Below, in pieces: positions 30,470 to 38,988 of a stretch of DNA of 64,000 bases (its first letter is position 1; each line of letters starts with the position of its first letter). Below the pieces are notes generated by a model, which made no database searches, was not told the DNA's origin, and saw only the letters and a program-made list of their open reading frames with translations. The position numbers and the translations under genes were made by a program. This DNA comes from Qipengyuania flava (GTDB lineage: Bacteria > Pseudomonadota > Alphaproteobacteria > Sphingomonadales > Sphingomonadaceae): assembly GCF_019448255.1 (NCBI RefSeq), contig NZ_CP080410.1, positions 992,001 through 1,056,000 on the forward strand, written 5' to 3'.

Positions 30470-31755
30470 TGGCCGGGCCGCAGCCTCGCATCACCCGCGT
30501 GTTCGGTGCGGTGAACGTCGGGTCCTTCCGCGTATCCGCCATGATCATGGGCGAGGCCGAAGGCGGCGAGATGGTCGTGCTCGGCTCCAGCCACCGGGCG
30601 AGCGACGGGATCAAGCGCGGCTATGTCACCGACATGCGCGCTGCCAGCCACGCGATCCGCACCGCAGTCGAGAAGGCGGAGGCCAACGCCAACACTTCGG
30701 TCCAAAGCGTGTGGATCGGCTGTGCGGGCGCTGGACTTTCCAGCAAGATCTCGAGCGTCGAGATCGCCATCGGCGGACGGCGCATCGAAGAAGACGATAT
30801 CGAGCACCTGCTTTATGCGGCGCGCGATCACCTGCACCCGGACGGGCGCATGGTGCTGCACGCGCAGCCGGCGCACTACACGCTCGACGGCGCGCATGGC
30901 GTGGCCAACCCCAAGGGCCTCCACGCCGAGGCGCTGGGCGTCGATGTCCATGTGACGCTTGCCGAGGGCGCGCCGGTCAGGAACCTGATCGAGGCGGTCC
31001 AGACCGCTCACCTCGACGTCGAAGGCGTTGTCGCGAGCCCGCTGGCGGCCGCTTACGCCTGCCTGACGGGCGAGGAACGCGATCTCGGCGTAGCGCTTGT
31101 GGAAATCGGCGCGCAGGTCACCAATGTCTCGGTTCATGCCGCGGGCATGTTGCTGGGCCTCAAATCCATTCCCGTCGGGTCCAACGATATCACCGATGCG
31201 ATAGCCTCCTCGCTGGGCATTCGCCGCAGCCAGGCCGAGCGCCTCAAATGCGTTGCCGGTTCGGCCATCGCCACACCTACCGACCACCGCGAGATGATCC
31301 CCGTCAACGCCCCCGGCGAAGAGCCCGGCGGCAGGCTGGCGCGCGGGGCGGACGAACAGAACCGCATTGCCCGGGCCGAGCTGGTTGCCATCGTCACCGA
31401 CCGCTTGGGCGTTGTTACGGCCGAAATTGGCAAGGCACTCAAATCGATGGGCTTTTCGGGCGCGCAGGGCGGCCAGGTCGTCCTCACCGGCGGGGGGGCG
31501 GAGCTCCACGGGATCGCCGAATTCATGCAAGGCGCGCTGGGCCGCCCGGTGCGCATTGGCAAGCCGCCGGCGCTTCAGGGCCTGCCCGAAGCGCACGCCA
31601 CACCGGGCTTTGCAACGCTGGCGGGTCTGTGTCTCTACGCCGCCGACGATCCGGCCGATATCCGCTCGGTCGGGCCGCGCTACCAGCCCACCAAGCGCTA
31701 TCGCGGCGTGGGTCTGGTGAACCGTGTGTTTCAAGCGGTGCGCGAATACTTCTGA
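30469..31755 (+). CDS. ftsA: Cell division protein FtsA (actin-like, diverged motifs)
   Basis: Tethers FtsZ to the membrane through its C-terminal amphipathic helix, visible here as GLVNRVFQAVREYF. The 428-residue protein keeps the actin fold, with the FtsA-specific 1C region near 85-165 and the adenosine motif VVLTGGGAE near 340. The two phosphate motifs differ from the usual form: phosphate-1 reads AVNVGSFRV (Asn where family members have Asp or Glu), and phosphate-2 reads LVEIGAQVTNVSV (Glu for Asp, and GAQVTN for GGGTTD). This suggests altered ATP binding or hydrolysis. Frame and length are normal, so it is not a pseudogene. Confidence 0.94.
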   Translation: MAGPQPRITRVFGAVNVGSFRVSAMIMGEAEGGEMVVLGSSHRASDGIKRGYVTDMRAASHAIRTAVEKAEANANTSVQSVWIGCAGAGLSSKISSVEIAIGGRRIEEDDIEHLLYAARDHLHPDGRMVLHAQPAHYTLDGAHGVANPKGLHAEALGVDVHVTLAEGAPVRNLIEAVQTAHLDVEGVVASPLAAAYACLTGEERDLGVALVEIGAQVTNVSVHAAGMLLGLKSIPVGSNDITDAIASSLGIRRSQAERLKCVAGSAIATPTDHREMIPVNAPGEEPGGRLARGADEQNRIARAELVAIVTDRLGVVTAEIGKALKSMGFSGAQGGQVVLTGGGAELHGIAEFMQGALGRPVRIGKPPALQGLPEAHATPGFATLAGLCLYAADDPADIRSVGPRYQPTKRYRGVGLVNRVFQAVREYF

Positions 31756-31889
31756 GGCTTGATGCGCGGCGGAATCGCGCGTTTAGCCCTTGTGGATAAG
31801 GCGGATTATGCCGGCGCGAGCGATTCGCTTTGTGCCAGACTTGTGACATAAAGCCCGCAGGGCGACTTACGTTTACACGGGGACTCTTG
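31756..31889 (+). promoter_or_regulatory. ftsZ upstream region with three GANTC sites
   Basis: The only sizeable spacer in the cluster (134 bp). It contains GAATC at 31772-31776, GATTC at 31822-31826 and GACTC at 31882-31886, the last 3 nt before the ftsZ start codon. GANTC is the target of the CcrM methyltransferase, and in Caulobacter ftsZ transcription depends on methylation of such sites. No clear -35/-10 pair was identified, but a dedicated ftsZ promoter is likely here. Confidence 0.5.
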
Positions 31890-33698
31890 ATGAGCATCAA
31901 TATCGGACCAGCATCGGACGACGATCTTCGTCCCAAGATCATGGTCGTGGGCGTCGGCGGCGCGGGCGGCAACGCCATCGCCAACATGATGGAGGCCGAG
32001 ATCGAAGGCGTCGACTTCATCGTCGCCAACACCGACGCGCAGGCGCTGAGCAGTTCCCCGTCCGAAAAACGCATCCAGCTGGGACCCGACATCACCGGCG
32101 GCCTGGGTGCGGGCGCGCGCCCCGAAGTGGGCAAGGCTGCGGCCGAGGAAACGGTCGAGGAAATCGAAGACGCGCTCGATAATGTGAACATGGTCTTCAT
32201 CGCCGCCGGCATGGGCGGTGGCACCGGTACCGGCGCGGCCCCCGTGATCGCCGAAGCCGCGCGCAAGAAGGGCGTGCTGACCGTTGGTGTCGTGACCAAG
32301 CCCTTCCTGTTCGAAGGCACGCGCCGCATGCGCGCCGCAGAAGCCGGCATCGAAGAGCTGCAGAAGCACGTCGATACGCTGATCGTCATTCCCAACCAGA
32401 ACCTGTTCCTGGTCGCCAAGGCGGAAACCACCTTCAAGGAAGCCTTCCAGCTGGCCGACGAAGTGCTCCAGCAGGGCGTACGTTCGATCACGGACCTCAT
32501 GGTCATGCCTGGCCTCATCAACCTCGACTTCGCCGACGTGCGCAGCGTGATGAGCGAGATGGGCAAGGCGATGATGGGCACCGGCGAAGGCGAGGGCGAC
32601 AACCGCGCTCTCGAAGCCGCCGAACGCGCCATTGCCAATCCGCTGCTCGACGGCGTTTCCATGACCGGCGCCAAGGGCGTGATCATCTCGATCATCGGCG
32701 GCGAAGACATGAAGCTGCTCGAAGTCGACGAAGCGGCGAACCACATCCGCGAGCTGGTCGACGAAGACGCCAACATCATCTGGGGCAGCGCCTTCAACCC
32801 CGACCTGGAAGGCAAGATCCGTGTCTCGGTGGTTGCCACGGGCATCGAGGGCGACGGTGTTCCCGCAGCCGCGGCGCCGCGAGCATTCTCGATGCGCGAA
32901 AGCAGCGCGCCCAAGCGGCCGATCCTCGACCTCCCCAGCGAGACGGTAACCGAGGACGAGCCGTTCGAGCTCAACGAAGGCCTCGCCGCCGAGCCGGAGC
33001 CGGAACCGTTCCAGGCGCCCGAACCGGAACCTTATCAGGCTCCCGAGCCCGAGCCGGAAGTGGCCAGCGACGATGCGTTCGACCTCACCGACGAAGCCGT
33101 TGAAGACGAACCGGAAACGTCCTTCGGCCTCTCGCCCGCGACATCTGCTTCGGATGATGCGGAAGAGGACGACTACGACGACGTGGACGAGATCGTCGAT
33201 CCGCTCGCGGGCCTGCGTAACGAACACACCGAACGTTTCGATGCCGGCGAGGACGATGGCGTCCCGCCGCCGGCCGAGGACACCGAATTCGGCGGCGCTG
33301 CTGGCGAAGGCGGCTTTGGCGACGAACGTCCGACGCTGGACCTTTCGGGCGACATGGCCGAGCCCGCCGACAGCTCGCAGGACGAGTTCTCGCTGGATGA
33401 CGAGCCTGTCTCCGGCGAAAGCCCGCTGGCGACCAAGCCGGGCCGCAAGCGTCCGGTGCTGGGCGGCGATGACGACGGCGCGGATGCGGGCGGTGGTGCC
33501 GGCGGAAGCGCAGGGGGCGGCGCAGCAGGCGGTGGCGGCGCATCGTCGCTTCCCGGCAACACGCTGTTCGAGCGCATGGCCAACCTCTCGCGCGGTGCAA
33601 GCAGTTCCGACGAGGACGATGACGACGAGGATGGCGATGACAGCAGCTCCGGCGGCCTCAACATCCCCCGCTTCCTCGGACGCCAGAACAACCAGTAA
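31890..33698 (+). CDS. ftsZ: Cell division GTPase FtsZ with long acidic linker
   Basis: Tubulin-like GTPase forming the Z-ring. It has 602 residues from ATG 31890. The GTPase core has [14 protein letters not shown], the tubulin signature [13 protein letters not shown] near 108-120, and [11 protein letters not shown] (T7 loop catalytic Asp). The core ends near residue 320. A disordered linker of about 265 residues follows, rich in Glu, Asp, Pro and Gly, with repeats of the type E-P-E-P-x-x-x-Q-A-P. The conserved C-terminal peptide [13 protein letters not shown] binds FtsA. The core is canonical; the linker is longer than in E. coli (about 50) and even Caulobacter (about 170). Confidence 0.97.
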   Translation: MSINIGPASDDDLRPKIMVVGVGGAGGNAIANMMEAEIEGVDFIVANTDAQALSSSPSEKRIQLGPDITGGLGAGARPEVGKAAAEETVEEIEDALDNVNMVFIAAGMGGGTGTGAAPVIAEAARKKGVLTVGVVTKPFLFEGTRRMRAAEAGIEELQKHVDTLIVIPNQNLFLVAKAETTFKEAFQLADEVLQQGVRSITDLMVMPGLINLDFADVRSVMSEMGKAMMGTGEGEGDNRALEAAERAIANPLLDGVSMTGAKGVIISIIGGEDMKLLEVDEAANHIRELVDEDANIIWGSAFNPDLEGKIRVSVVATGIEGDGVPAAAAPRAFSMRESSAPKRPILDLPSETVTEDEPFELNEGLAAEPEPEPFQAPEPEPYQAPEPEPEVASDDAFDLTDEAVEDEPETSFGLSPATSASDDAEEDDYDDVDEIVDPLAGLRNEHTERFDAGEDDGVPPPAEDTEFGGAAGEGGFGDERPTLDLSGDMAEPADSSQDEFSLDDEPVSGESPLATKPGRKRPVLGGDDDGADAGGGAGGSAGGGAAGGGGASSLPGNTLFERMANLSRGASSSDEDDDDEDGDDSSSGGLNIPRFLGRQNNQ

Positions 33699-33710
33699 TC
33701 ACGACCATGT

Positions 33711-33734
33711 CAGCGCGGGTTCACCCCCGCGCTG
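33711..33734 (+). other. Hairpin between ftsZ and the SPOR gene
   Basis: Perfect 9-bp stem (CAGCGCGGG with CCCGCGCTG) and a 6-nt loop, beginning 12 nt after the ftsZ stop and ending 13 nt before the next start codon. There is no T-tract. It could protect the ftsZ 3' end or dampen read-through into the SPOR gene. Confidence 0.45.
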
Positions 33735-33747
33735 CTAGGAAAAGCCC

Positions 33748-35334
33748 ATGATACCGACCAGGCGCCTTGCTGCCGCTGCTGTGCTGCTTGCCTCAGCTGC
33801 GCTGCCGGTTTCGGCGTGGGCGCAACGCGAAATCGTACAGCCGTTACCCTCCGAAGGGGAGCGCGAGCTGAACGCGGCGCTCACCCGTCTTGCAGCCAAC
33901 GCAGCCGATGTCGGCGCGCTGCTCGATGCGGGCAACGCCGCGCTCAAGCTCGATGATATCGAGGCGGCGATCGGGTTTTTCGGGCGGGCGAACGAATTGC
34001 GGCCGGGCAATGCGTCCTCCAAGCTAGGACTGGCAAAGGCCTACACCCGGGCGCGCCGCCCGGTGGAGGCTCTCCTCCTGTTTGCCGAGGCGGAACGGGC
34101 GGGCGTCTCCAACGCACGCATGGCAGAAGACCGGGCGCTGGCCTTCGACCTCGTTGGCGATACCGCGAGCGCGCAGGAGCTTTACCGGCTGGCGCTGGCC
34201 GAAGGGGCAGGCGCACCGACCCAGCGCCGACTTGCGCTAAACCAGGCGATTTCGGGCGACCGCGAGGGTTTCGAGGCGACGTTGCTGCCGCTGCTTGAGC
34301 GCGGCGATGTTACCGCCTTTCGCACGCGTGCCTTCGGCCTTGCCATCCTTGGTGACACCGAAGAGGCGAAGTCGATCGCCAACACCATGCTCCCCTCTGG
34401 CCTCGGCGCGCGGCTGGCGGCCTATTTCGACTACATGCCTCGCCTGACAAAGGCGCAGCAGGCCGCAGCCGGCAACCTCGGTGTGTTCCCGCTGGTGGCG
34501 AACATCGGCACGGACGAGCAGGGCATTGCCGACTACGCGGGCAGCCCCGTGCGTATTGCGCGCACGGAGCCGCAGACAGCAGCGCCAGCGGCGCCTCCTC
34601 CTCCTCCGCCTCCACCGGCGCGACAAACCCGCGAACGACCCGCGACCGCACAGCCAGCACAAAGTGGCCCGCGTGCGGCGGGCCGGCAGGGTTTCTACGA
34701 TCGCTGGGGGCGCGAGCGTCCGGCACCCGTTACGCGCGCGGCCTCCGAGCCGGTGGAGAGCGAGCCTGTCGCGCCACCTCCGCCTCCGCCTCCGCCGCCT
34801 CCCCCTCCGCCATCTCCGCCGCCTCCGGAGCCGTCGTCGCCTCCGACCGCTGTCGAACCGGTGGTCGTGGCCCGCGCGCAAACGCCGGCACCTGTCGTGC
34901 CACAGCCCGCCGCTGAGCCGGCCCCCGAGCCGGAGACGGTCTCGCTCGACGAGGCGTTCAGCAGCTTCAGCCTCGCGCCTTCCGAGCCCGATCCGGCGCG
35001 TGCAGGGGCGGTCGACATCACGCGGATCGATATCCCTCGCGAACGCGAGGAGCCTCCGCCGCCGGTCCACCCCGCACGGCATTGGGTGCAGGTGGCCACG
35101 GGCCGTGATCTTGGCGCGCTGCGATTCGATTGGCGGCGCATTGCGCGCCAGGCCGAAGGGGCGCTGGACGGGAAGGGACCCTTCACCGCCCCCTGGGGTG
35201 TAGCGAACCGCCTTTTGGCAGGACCGTATGACAGCGCTGCCGAAGCCCGTGAAATGGTCAATCAGCTCAGGGGCTTGGGGCTGGATTCCTTCCCCTTCAC
35301 CAGCGCCAAGGGCGAGGCGATCAACGATTTCTAG
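33748..35334 (+). CDS. TPR and SPOR domain envelope protein
   Basis: A 528-residue exported protein. The signal peptide ends SAWAQ (cleavage near residue 25). TPR-like helices run from about 35 to 230 (GNAALKLDDIEAAIGFFGRANELRPGN and onward). A disordered proline/alanine region of about 200 residues includes one run of 8 and one of 13 consecutive prolines. The C-terminal 80 residues (HWVQVATGRDLGALRFDWRRIARQ ... LLAGPYDSAAEAREMVNQLRGLGL) form a SPOR domain, which binds denuded septal glycan. Its position right after ftsZ supports a role at the division site. Start ATG 33748 has AGGAAA upstream. No catalytic domain is present. Confidence 0.85.
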   Translation: MIPTRRLAAAAVLLASAALPVSAWAQREIVQPLPSEGERELNAALTRLAANAADVGALLDAGNAALKLDDIEAAIGFFGRANELRPGNASSKLGLAKAYTRARRPVEALLLFAEAERAGVSNARMAEDRALAFDLVGDTASAQELYRLALAEGAGAPTQRRLALNQAISGDREGFEATLLPLLERGDVTAFRTRAFGLAILGDTEEAKSIANTMLPSGLGARLAAYFDYMPRLTKAQQAAAGNLGVFPLVANIGTDEQGIADYAGSPVRIARTEPQTAAPAAPPPPPPPPARQTRERPATAQPAQSGPRAAGRQGFYDRWGRERPAPVTRAASEPVESEPVAPPPPPPPPPPPPPSPPPPEPSSPPTAVEPVVVARAQTPAPVVPQPAAEPAPEPETVSLDEAFSSFSLAPSEPDPARAGAVDITRIDIPREREEPPPPVHPARHWVQVATGRDLGALRFDWRRIARQAEGALDGKGPFTAPWGVANRLLAGPYDSAAEAREMVNQLRGLGLDSFPFTSAKGEAINDF

Positions 35335-35483
35335 CGGGTCGCAGGGTTAACCGGTGCGGTGCATTTGTTCACAAGCTTTGCACAAGCCTTAACGGTTCTC
35401 CCCAGCACCGATGGGCGCCTCCATTGCCAAACGCCTGCCGGGTTCTGCATCCATCGTCTCATGACGCGCACGGAACCGCTTCG

Positions 35484-35987
35484 ATGAGACCTTCAGAGGA
35501 CCGCTACGAGGCCGAGCAGGACGCTGCTCCGCTCGACATGCTCGTTGCGCTGTTCGAAGCGCGCGGGTGGCCTTGCGAATCCACGCCGACGGAGATGAGC
35601 GGGGAGGTCCAGGGCAGCTGGACCAAGTACCAGCTGCGCGGCATCTGGCGGCCCGAAGACGGTGTCCTGCAGATCCTGTGCCTCCCTGACATCCGCATTT
35701 CGGGCGACAAGCTGCCCCAGGCGCACGAGCTGGTCAGCCTGGTGAACGAGCAGATGTGGCTCGGCCATTTCGATATCTGGTCGAGCGGCGGCGTGCTGCT
35801 CTACCGCAACGGCACCATGCTGGGCGATGACGGGCTTCTGAGCCTCGGCCAGGCGCAGGCGCTGGTGGAGATTGCGGTCGATGAATGCGACCGGTTCTAC
35901 CCGGCATTTCAGTTCGTTCTGTGGGGAGGCCGTACTCCGACCGAGGCGCTCGAGGCGGCCATGGTGGACGCCGCCGGCGAGGCCTGA
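35484..35987 (+). CDS. YbjN domain protein
   Basis: A 167-residue cytoplasmic protein resembling the YbjN family (type-III-secretion-chaperone-like alpha/beta fold). Recognisable parts are LDMLVALFEARGWPCE, LQILCLPDIRISGDKL, HELVSLVNEQMWLGHFDIWSSGGVLLYRNGTML, and a C-terminal helical segment with CDRFYPAFQFVLWGG. YbjN proteins in E. coli influence motility, stress survival and outer-membrane balance by unknown means. Start ATG 35484 is preferred; upstream in-frame residues lack the family pattern. No operon partner: 149 bp follow the SPOR gene and 135 bp precede the next. Confidence 0.85.
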   Translation: MRPSEDRYEAEQDAAPLDMLVALFEARGWPCESTPTEMSGEVQGSWTKYQLRGIWRPEDGVLQILCLPDIRISGDKLPQAHELVSLVNEQMWLGHFDIWSSGGVLLYRNGTMLGDDGLLSLGQAQALVEIAVDECDRFYPAFQFVLWGGRTPTEALEAAMVDAAGEA

Positions 35988-36040
35988 TCCGAGCTCCATC
36001 GGGCGTTAACCACGCGCCGGGCTGCTGCGTCCGGTTTCGC

Positions 36041-36069
36041 TTGAAATCGCCGTGCGAAATGCCAATATT
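36041..36069 (+). promoter_or_regulatory. Promoter of the BAX-inhibitor-1 gene
   Basis: TTGAAA at 36041-36046, 17-bp spacer, AATATT at 36064-36069: a sigma-70-like pair (5/6 and 4/6 matches) in otherwise GC-rich sequence. It is placed about 55 bp ahead of the ATG, which itself has GAGGAG 8 nt upstream. Confidence 0.5.
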
Positions 36070-36122
36070 CAAGGCCTAGGAGCAGGGCGTATTTCCGCGC
36101 TGCCAAGAGGAGTTGCACACAC

Positions 36123-36863
36123 ATGGCCAATTGGAACGACACCGACCAGAGGCAGGGCCTTGGCTCCGTGCCGCGCGCTGGCGACGCCGTTGCCAGGCAG
36201 GAAACCTTCGACGCAGGGCTGCGCAAGCACATGCTGTCGATCTACAACTACATGACTTCGGGCGTGCTGCTGACCGGCATCGTTGCCCTGCTGACGGCGC
36301 AGAGCGGCCTTGCTCTCGCGTTTGCAAGCGGGCCGCTGATGTGGATCGTCGCGCTTGCCCCGCTGGGCTTCATCCTCGCGATGAACTTCGGCCTCAACCG
36401 CATGAGTAAGACGACGCTGCAGGTGCTGTTCTGGTCCTTCGCGACCGTGATGGGCCTGTCGATGTCGACGATCTTCCTTACCTTCACGGGTGAATCGATC
36501 GCGGCGACCTTCTTCGCTACCGCCGGCGCCTTCGCCGGTCTCAGCCTTTATGGCTACACCACGAAGAAGAACCTGCAGGGCTTTGGCACCTTCCTTGTGA
36601 TGGGTGTGATCGGCCTGCTGATCGCAATGGTGATCAACATCTTCCTGCAGTCGAGCACGATGGCCCTGGCCATCAGCTTCATCGGCGTGCTGATCTTCGC
36701 CGGTCTCACCGCCTACGACACGCAGCGCCTGAAGATGGAGTATCAGTACCTGCGCGGCACCGAGTTCGCCGGCAAGGCGATCATCATGGGCGCCGTCAGC
36801 CTGTACCTCGACTTCATCAACATGTTCATGTTCCTCCTGAACTTCATGGGCAATCGCGAGTAA
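36123..36863 (+). CDS. BAX inhibitor-1 (TMBIM/YccA-like) membrane protein
   Basis: A 246-residue inner-membrane protein with seven hydrophobic segments. It carries the UPF0005/BI-1 signature near the sixth helix (FIGVLIFAGLTAYDTQRLKMEYQ), with an Asp pH-sensor residue. Bacterial relatives such as YetJ are pH-gated calcium leak channels, and YccA modulates FtsH. The N-terminal 35 residues are soluble (WNDTDQRQGLGSV). It is monocistronic, with its own promoter candidate and a strong terminator after it. Confidence 0.93.
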   Translation: MANWNDTDQRQGLGSVPRAGDAVARQETFDAGLRKHMLSIYNYMTSGVLLTGIVALLTAQSGLALAFASGPLMWIVALAPLGFILAMNFGLNRMSKTTLQVLFWSFATVMGLSMSTIFLTFTGESIAATFFATAGAFAGLSLYGYTTKKNLQGFGTFLVMGVIGLLIAMVINIFLQSSTMALAISFIGVLIFAGLTAYDTQRLKMEYQYLRGTEFAGKAIIMGAVSLYLDFINMFMFLLNFMGNRE

Positions 36864-36895
36864 ACCACTCGTCGCACGCGAGAATCGCTTGAACG

Positions 36896-36932
36896 TGCCC
36901 GGGGCGCTCCATGCGCTCCGGGCATTTTCTTT
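36896..36932 (+). terminator. Intrinsic terminator after the BI-1 gene
   Basis: 12-bp stem (36896-36907 with 36913-36924, one G-T pair), a 5-nt loop TCCAT, and a TTTTCTTT tract. It is 33 bp downstream of the stop codon. It is the clearest rho-independent terminator seen in the window. Confidence 0.88.
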
Positions 36933-37022
36933 GCCTGAAGGACGCGCTAGACCCTGCGTCCTTCATGCGCCGTCAAGGATCGGCGGCGCAGCATAAGAGA
37001 GTTTCGAGGAGGGTCGCGCGCC

Positions 37023-37919
37023 ATGGGCCGCAAAGCCAATATCACCGTTCGTTTCGCCGCCGTGGCGACTGGTCTCGCCGTCCTTGGGGCCTGCGCCACG
37101 CCGCCGCCGCCTCCGCCGCCGCCGCCGCCGGCACCGGTCCAGGAGCGCGTTCCCGTCCGCCCGCTGCCTCCGGGACAGGCGTCCTACGTCATGGACATCC
37201 CGCGCCTCAATTCGATGGGCCTGCGCGAAACGGTGAACCTGGGCATCTCGGACGACGAGAAGGTCTGGCACTTCCGTTCGGCGTGGAACGTTGCGGCGCT
37301 CAACTGCCTCGATCCGCAGTACCAGCCGATCCTCGATGCCTACAGCAGCTACATCAAGGATTACGCTCGTCCGCTGAAGCGCGTGAACGACCGGATCGAC
37401 GGTGAATACCGCAAGGAACACCGTGCGCGCCGCGCGGCCATCATGGCTCGCGAAAGCCAGATGACCATGGTCTACAACTACTTCGCCCTGCCGCCGGCGC
37501 GGTCCGATTTCTGCCGTACCGCGCTGGGCGTGTCGCAGCAGTACCTTGCCTCCGGCGGGGTCGACCCGGTCGCATTTGCGCTGGCCAATTTCCCGACAAT
37601 GGAAGGCCCGTTCGAACGCTTCTTCCTCGCCTACGAGCAGTATGAGAGGGATTCGGCGGCCTGGGATGCCCGCTACGGCGAACGCTACGGCGCTTCGCAG
37701 CCGGGCTATGTCGCGGTGCGCAACGCGCGCGGTTTTGCGCCCTCTCCGGGCCAGGATCCAGTCCTGCTGACGGCCGAGCCGTTGCAGGAAACCACCGTCA
37801 TCGATCCCACCACTGGTGCATCCATCCCGGTTGCCCCGGTGGACGAGACGCAGGCTTCGGTGCCCATCGTCCAGCCGATCCCGAACGATGCTGGCGAGGA
37901 CGACACGCCGCAATCGTGA
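37023..37919 (+). CDS. Lipoprotein with proline tract, unknown function
   Basis: A 298-residue lipoprotein. The signal peptide ends in the lipobox LGAC, followed directly by C-A-T and ten prolines in a row (10 CCG/CCT codons), then APVQERVPV. The globular part begins near residue 50 ([24 protein letters not shown]) and includes a helical region with [32 protein letters not shown] and [16 protein letters not shown]. Two cysteines there could form a disulfide. The C-terminal 50 residues are acidic and threonine-rich. The family is unrecognised. The proline tract would serve as a rigid spacer off the membrane and requires EF-P for translation. Confidence 0.75.
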   Translation: MGRKANITVRFAAVATGLAVLGACATPPPPPPPPPPAPVQERVPVRPLPPGQASYVMDIPRLNSMGLRETVNLGISDDEKVWHFRSAWNVAALNCLDPQYQPILDAYSSYIKDYARPLKRVNDRIDGEYRKEHRARRAAIMARESQMTMVYNYFALPPARSDFCRTALGVSQQYLASGGVDPVAFALANFPTMEGPFERFFLAYEQYERDSAAWDARYGERYGASQPGYVAVRNARGFAPSPGQDPVLLTAEPLQETTVIDPTTGASIPVAPVDETQASVPIVQPIPNDAGEDDTPQS

Positions 37920-37936
37920 GGCACATGCTTCTTTTC

Positions 37937-37968
37937 AGGCGCGCCGCTTTTGGATAAACGGCGCGCCT
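37937..37968 (+). other. Hairpin downstream of the proline-tract lipoprotein gene
   Basis: Perfect 10-bp stem AGGCGCGCCG/CGGCGCGCCT with a 12-nt loop, 17 nt after the stop codon and 40 nt before tRNA-Ala. It lacks a T-run but may act as terminator or as a barrier to read-through into the tRNA. Confidence 0.5.
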
Positions 37969-38007
37969 CGCACTTCTGCATTTGGCAGGGTGTTCTCGAC
38001 CTGGAAC

Positions 38008-38083
<76 letters not shown>

Positions 38084-38106
38084 GGCTTCCTTCCAGTTCA
38101 GCCGTT

Positions 38107-38988
38107 TCACAGCGCTCCGAAGGTCCACCCCTCGGTGCGCGCGACCGTGTCGGTCAGACCGCCGGGCGACCAGCGATCGGGCTGGTCTCCCACCGCGCGC
38201 AGCCAGGCGGCGGTGAGCAGTGCGTCGGAGGAATGGTCGTCTAGCGCACCTTCACCGGGCACCGCCGGCGAGCCCAGCGCGCCGAGCGCCTTATTGAGCG
38301 CTTCGTAGCTGCGCATCTTCGCCTTGGCCGCGCTGCGTCCGGCCTCCATTGCGGCAAGGCTGGTGTAGATCTCGACGAGCGCGGAGCCGGATGCGGGCAG
38401 AGGGTCGATCGGCCAGACAGGCAGGTGGCCGCGCAGGCGGTGCAGCATCCGCATGCCGGTAAGGCTCGATTTGCCGACCTGCGCAGCGCCGACGAGGTTG
38501 AAGTTCGAATAGGGTTTGCAGCCCATCGCCGCCTGCGCCTGTTCGGTCACACGGAAGCGCCCGCGGCCATGGTCGGCACCGTCGCAGCCGAAATGCGCGC
38601 CGGTGTCGGCGCCGTCGCGGAAATAGGGGCGGAATTCGGGATGGTCGACAAAGCTCTGCGCGCCGAGGTTGGGATCGCCTGAGCAAATGTCGTCGATCAG
38701 CGCCCAGAGCGAGGGCGCGTCGGGAAGCAAGACCTCGCGGCGCGGGAAATAGGCGCCGCAATCGGCGAAGGGCAGGGCGATGCCGAGATCGACGCCGACA
38801 AGGGTGTCGTCGGGCAAGTCGTTCGCCAGCAGTGCCAGCACATCCTCGCGCGACCAGCCTTGCCCAGGATCGACCAGGACAGGCGGGCCGCCATCAAGAT
38901 GGGCGAGACCGAGCGCGATACCCTTCTGCCGTGGCCCCTTCGCGCCCGACCAGTCGATCGCAAGGAAGTGGCGAAACCTATTCGCCAC
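38107..38988 (-). CDS. Predicted RNase H-fold protein (DUF429-like)
   Basis: A 293-residue protein from GTG 38988, overlapping the rarA 3' end by 11 bp. The sequence starts with a strand ending in Asp12 (FLAIDWSGAKG). A second acidic strand is LVGVDLGIALPF (Asp67), then SALVEIYTSLAA (Glu206), then DDHSSDALLTAAWLRAV (Asp250/251/255). This D-D-E-D layout is that of RNase H-like nucleases, and the overall pattern recalls the DUF429 predicted nuclease family. The catalytic role is inferred, not shown. Coupling to rarA suggests work on DNA repair or replication intermediates. The 3' end lies 23 bp from tRNA-Ala, pointing toward it. Confidence 0.6.
   Translation of the reverse strand: MANRFRHFLAIDWSGAKGPRQKGIALGLAHLDGGPPVLVDPGQGWSREDVLALLANDLPDDTLVGVDLGIALPFADCGAYFPRREVLLPDAPSLWALIDDICSGDPNLGAQSFVDHPEFRPYFRDGADTGAHFGCDGADHGRGRFRVTEQAQAAMGCKPYSNFNLVGAAQVGKSSLTGMRMLHRLRGHLPVWPIDPLPASGSALVEIYTSLAAMEAGRSAAKAKMRSYEALNKALGALGSPAVPGEGALDDHSSDALLTAAWLRAVGDQPDRWSPGGLTDTVARTEGWTFGAL

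Noticed and set aside
34582-34840. Repetitive CCTCCG units as a tandem repeat or CRISPR-like array
   Set aside because: They are in-frame proline codons of the SPOR protein, without spacers or fixed repeat unit.
35341-35400. CtrA boxes from the two TTAAC sequences after the SPOR gene
   Set aside because: The half-sites are more than 40 bp apart rather than the required 7-bp spacing.
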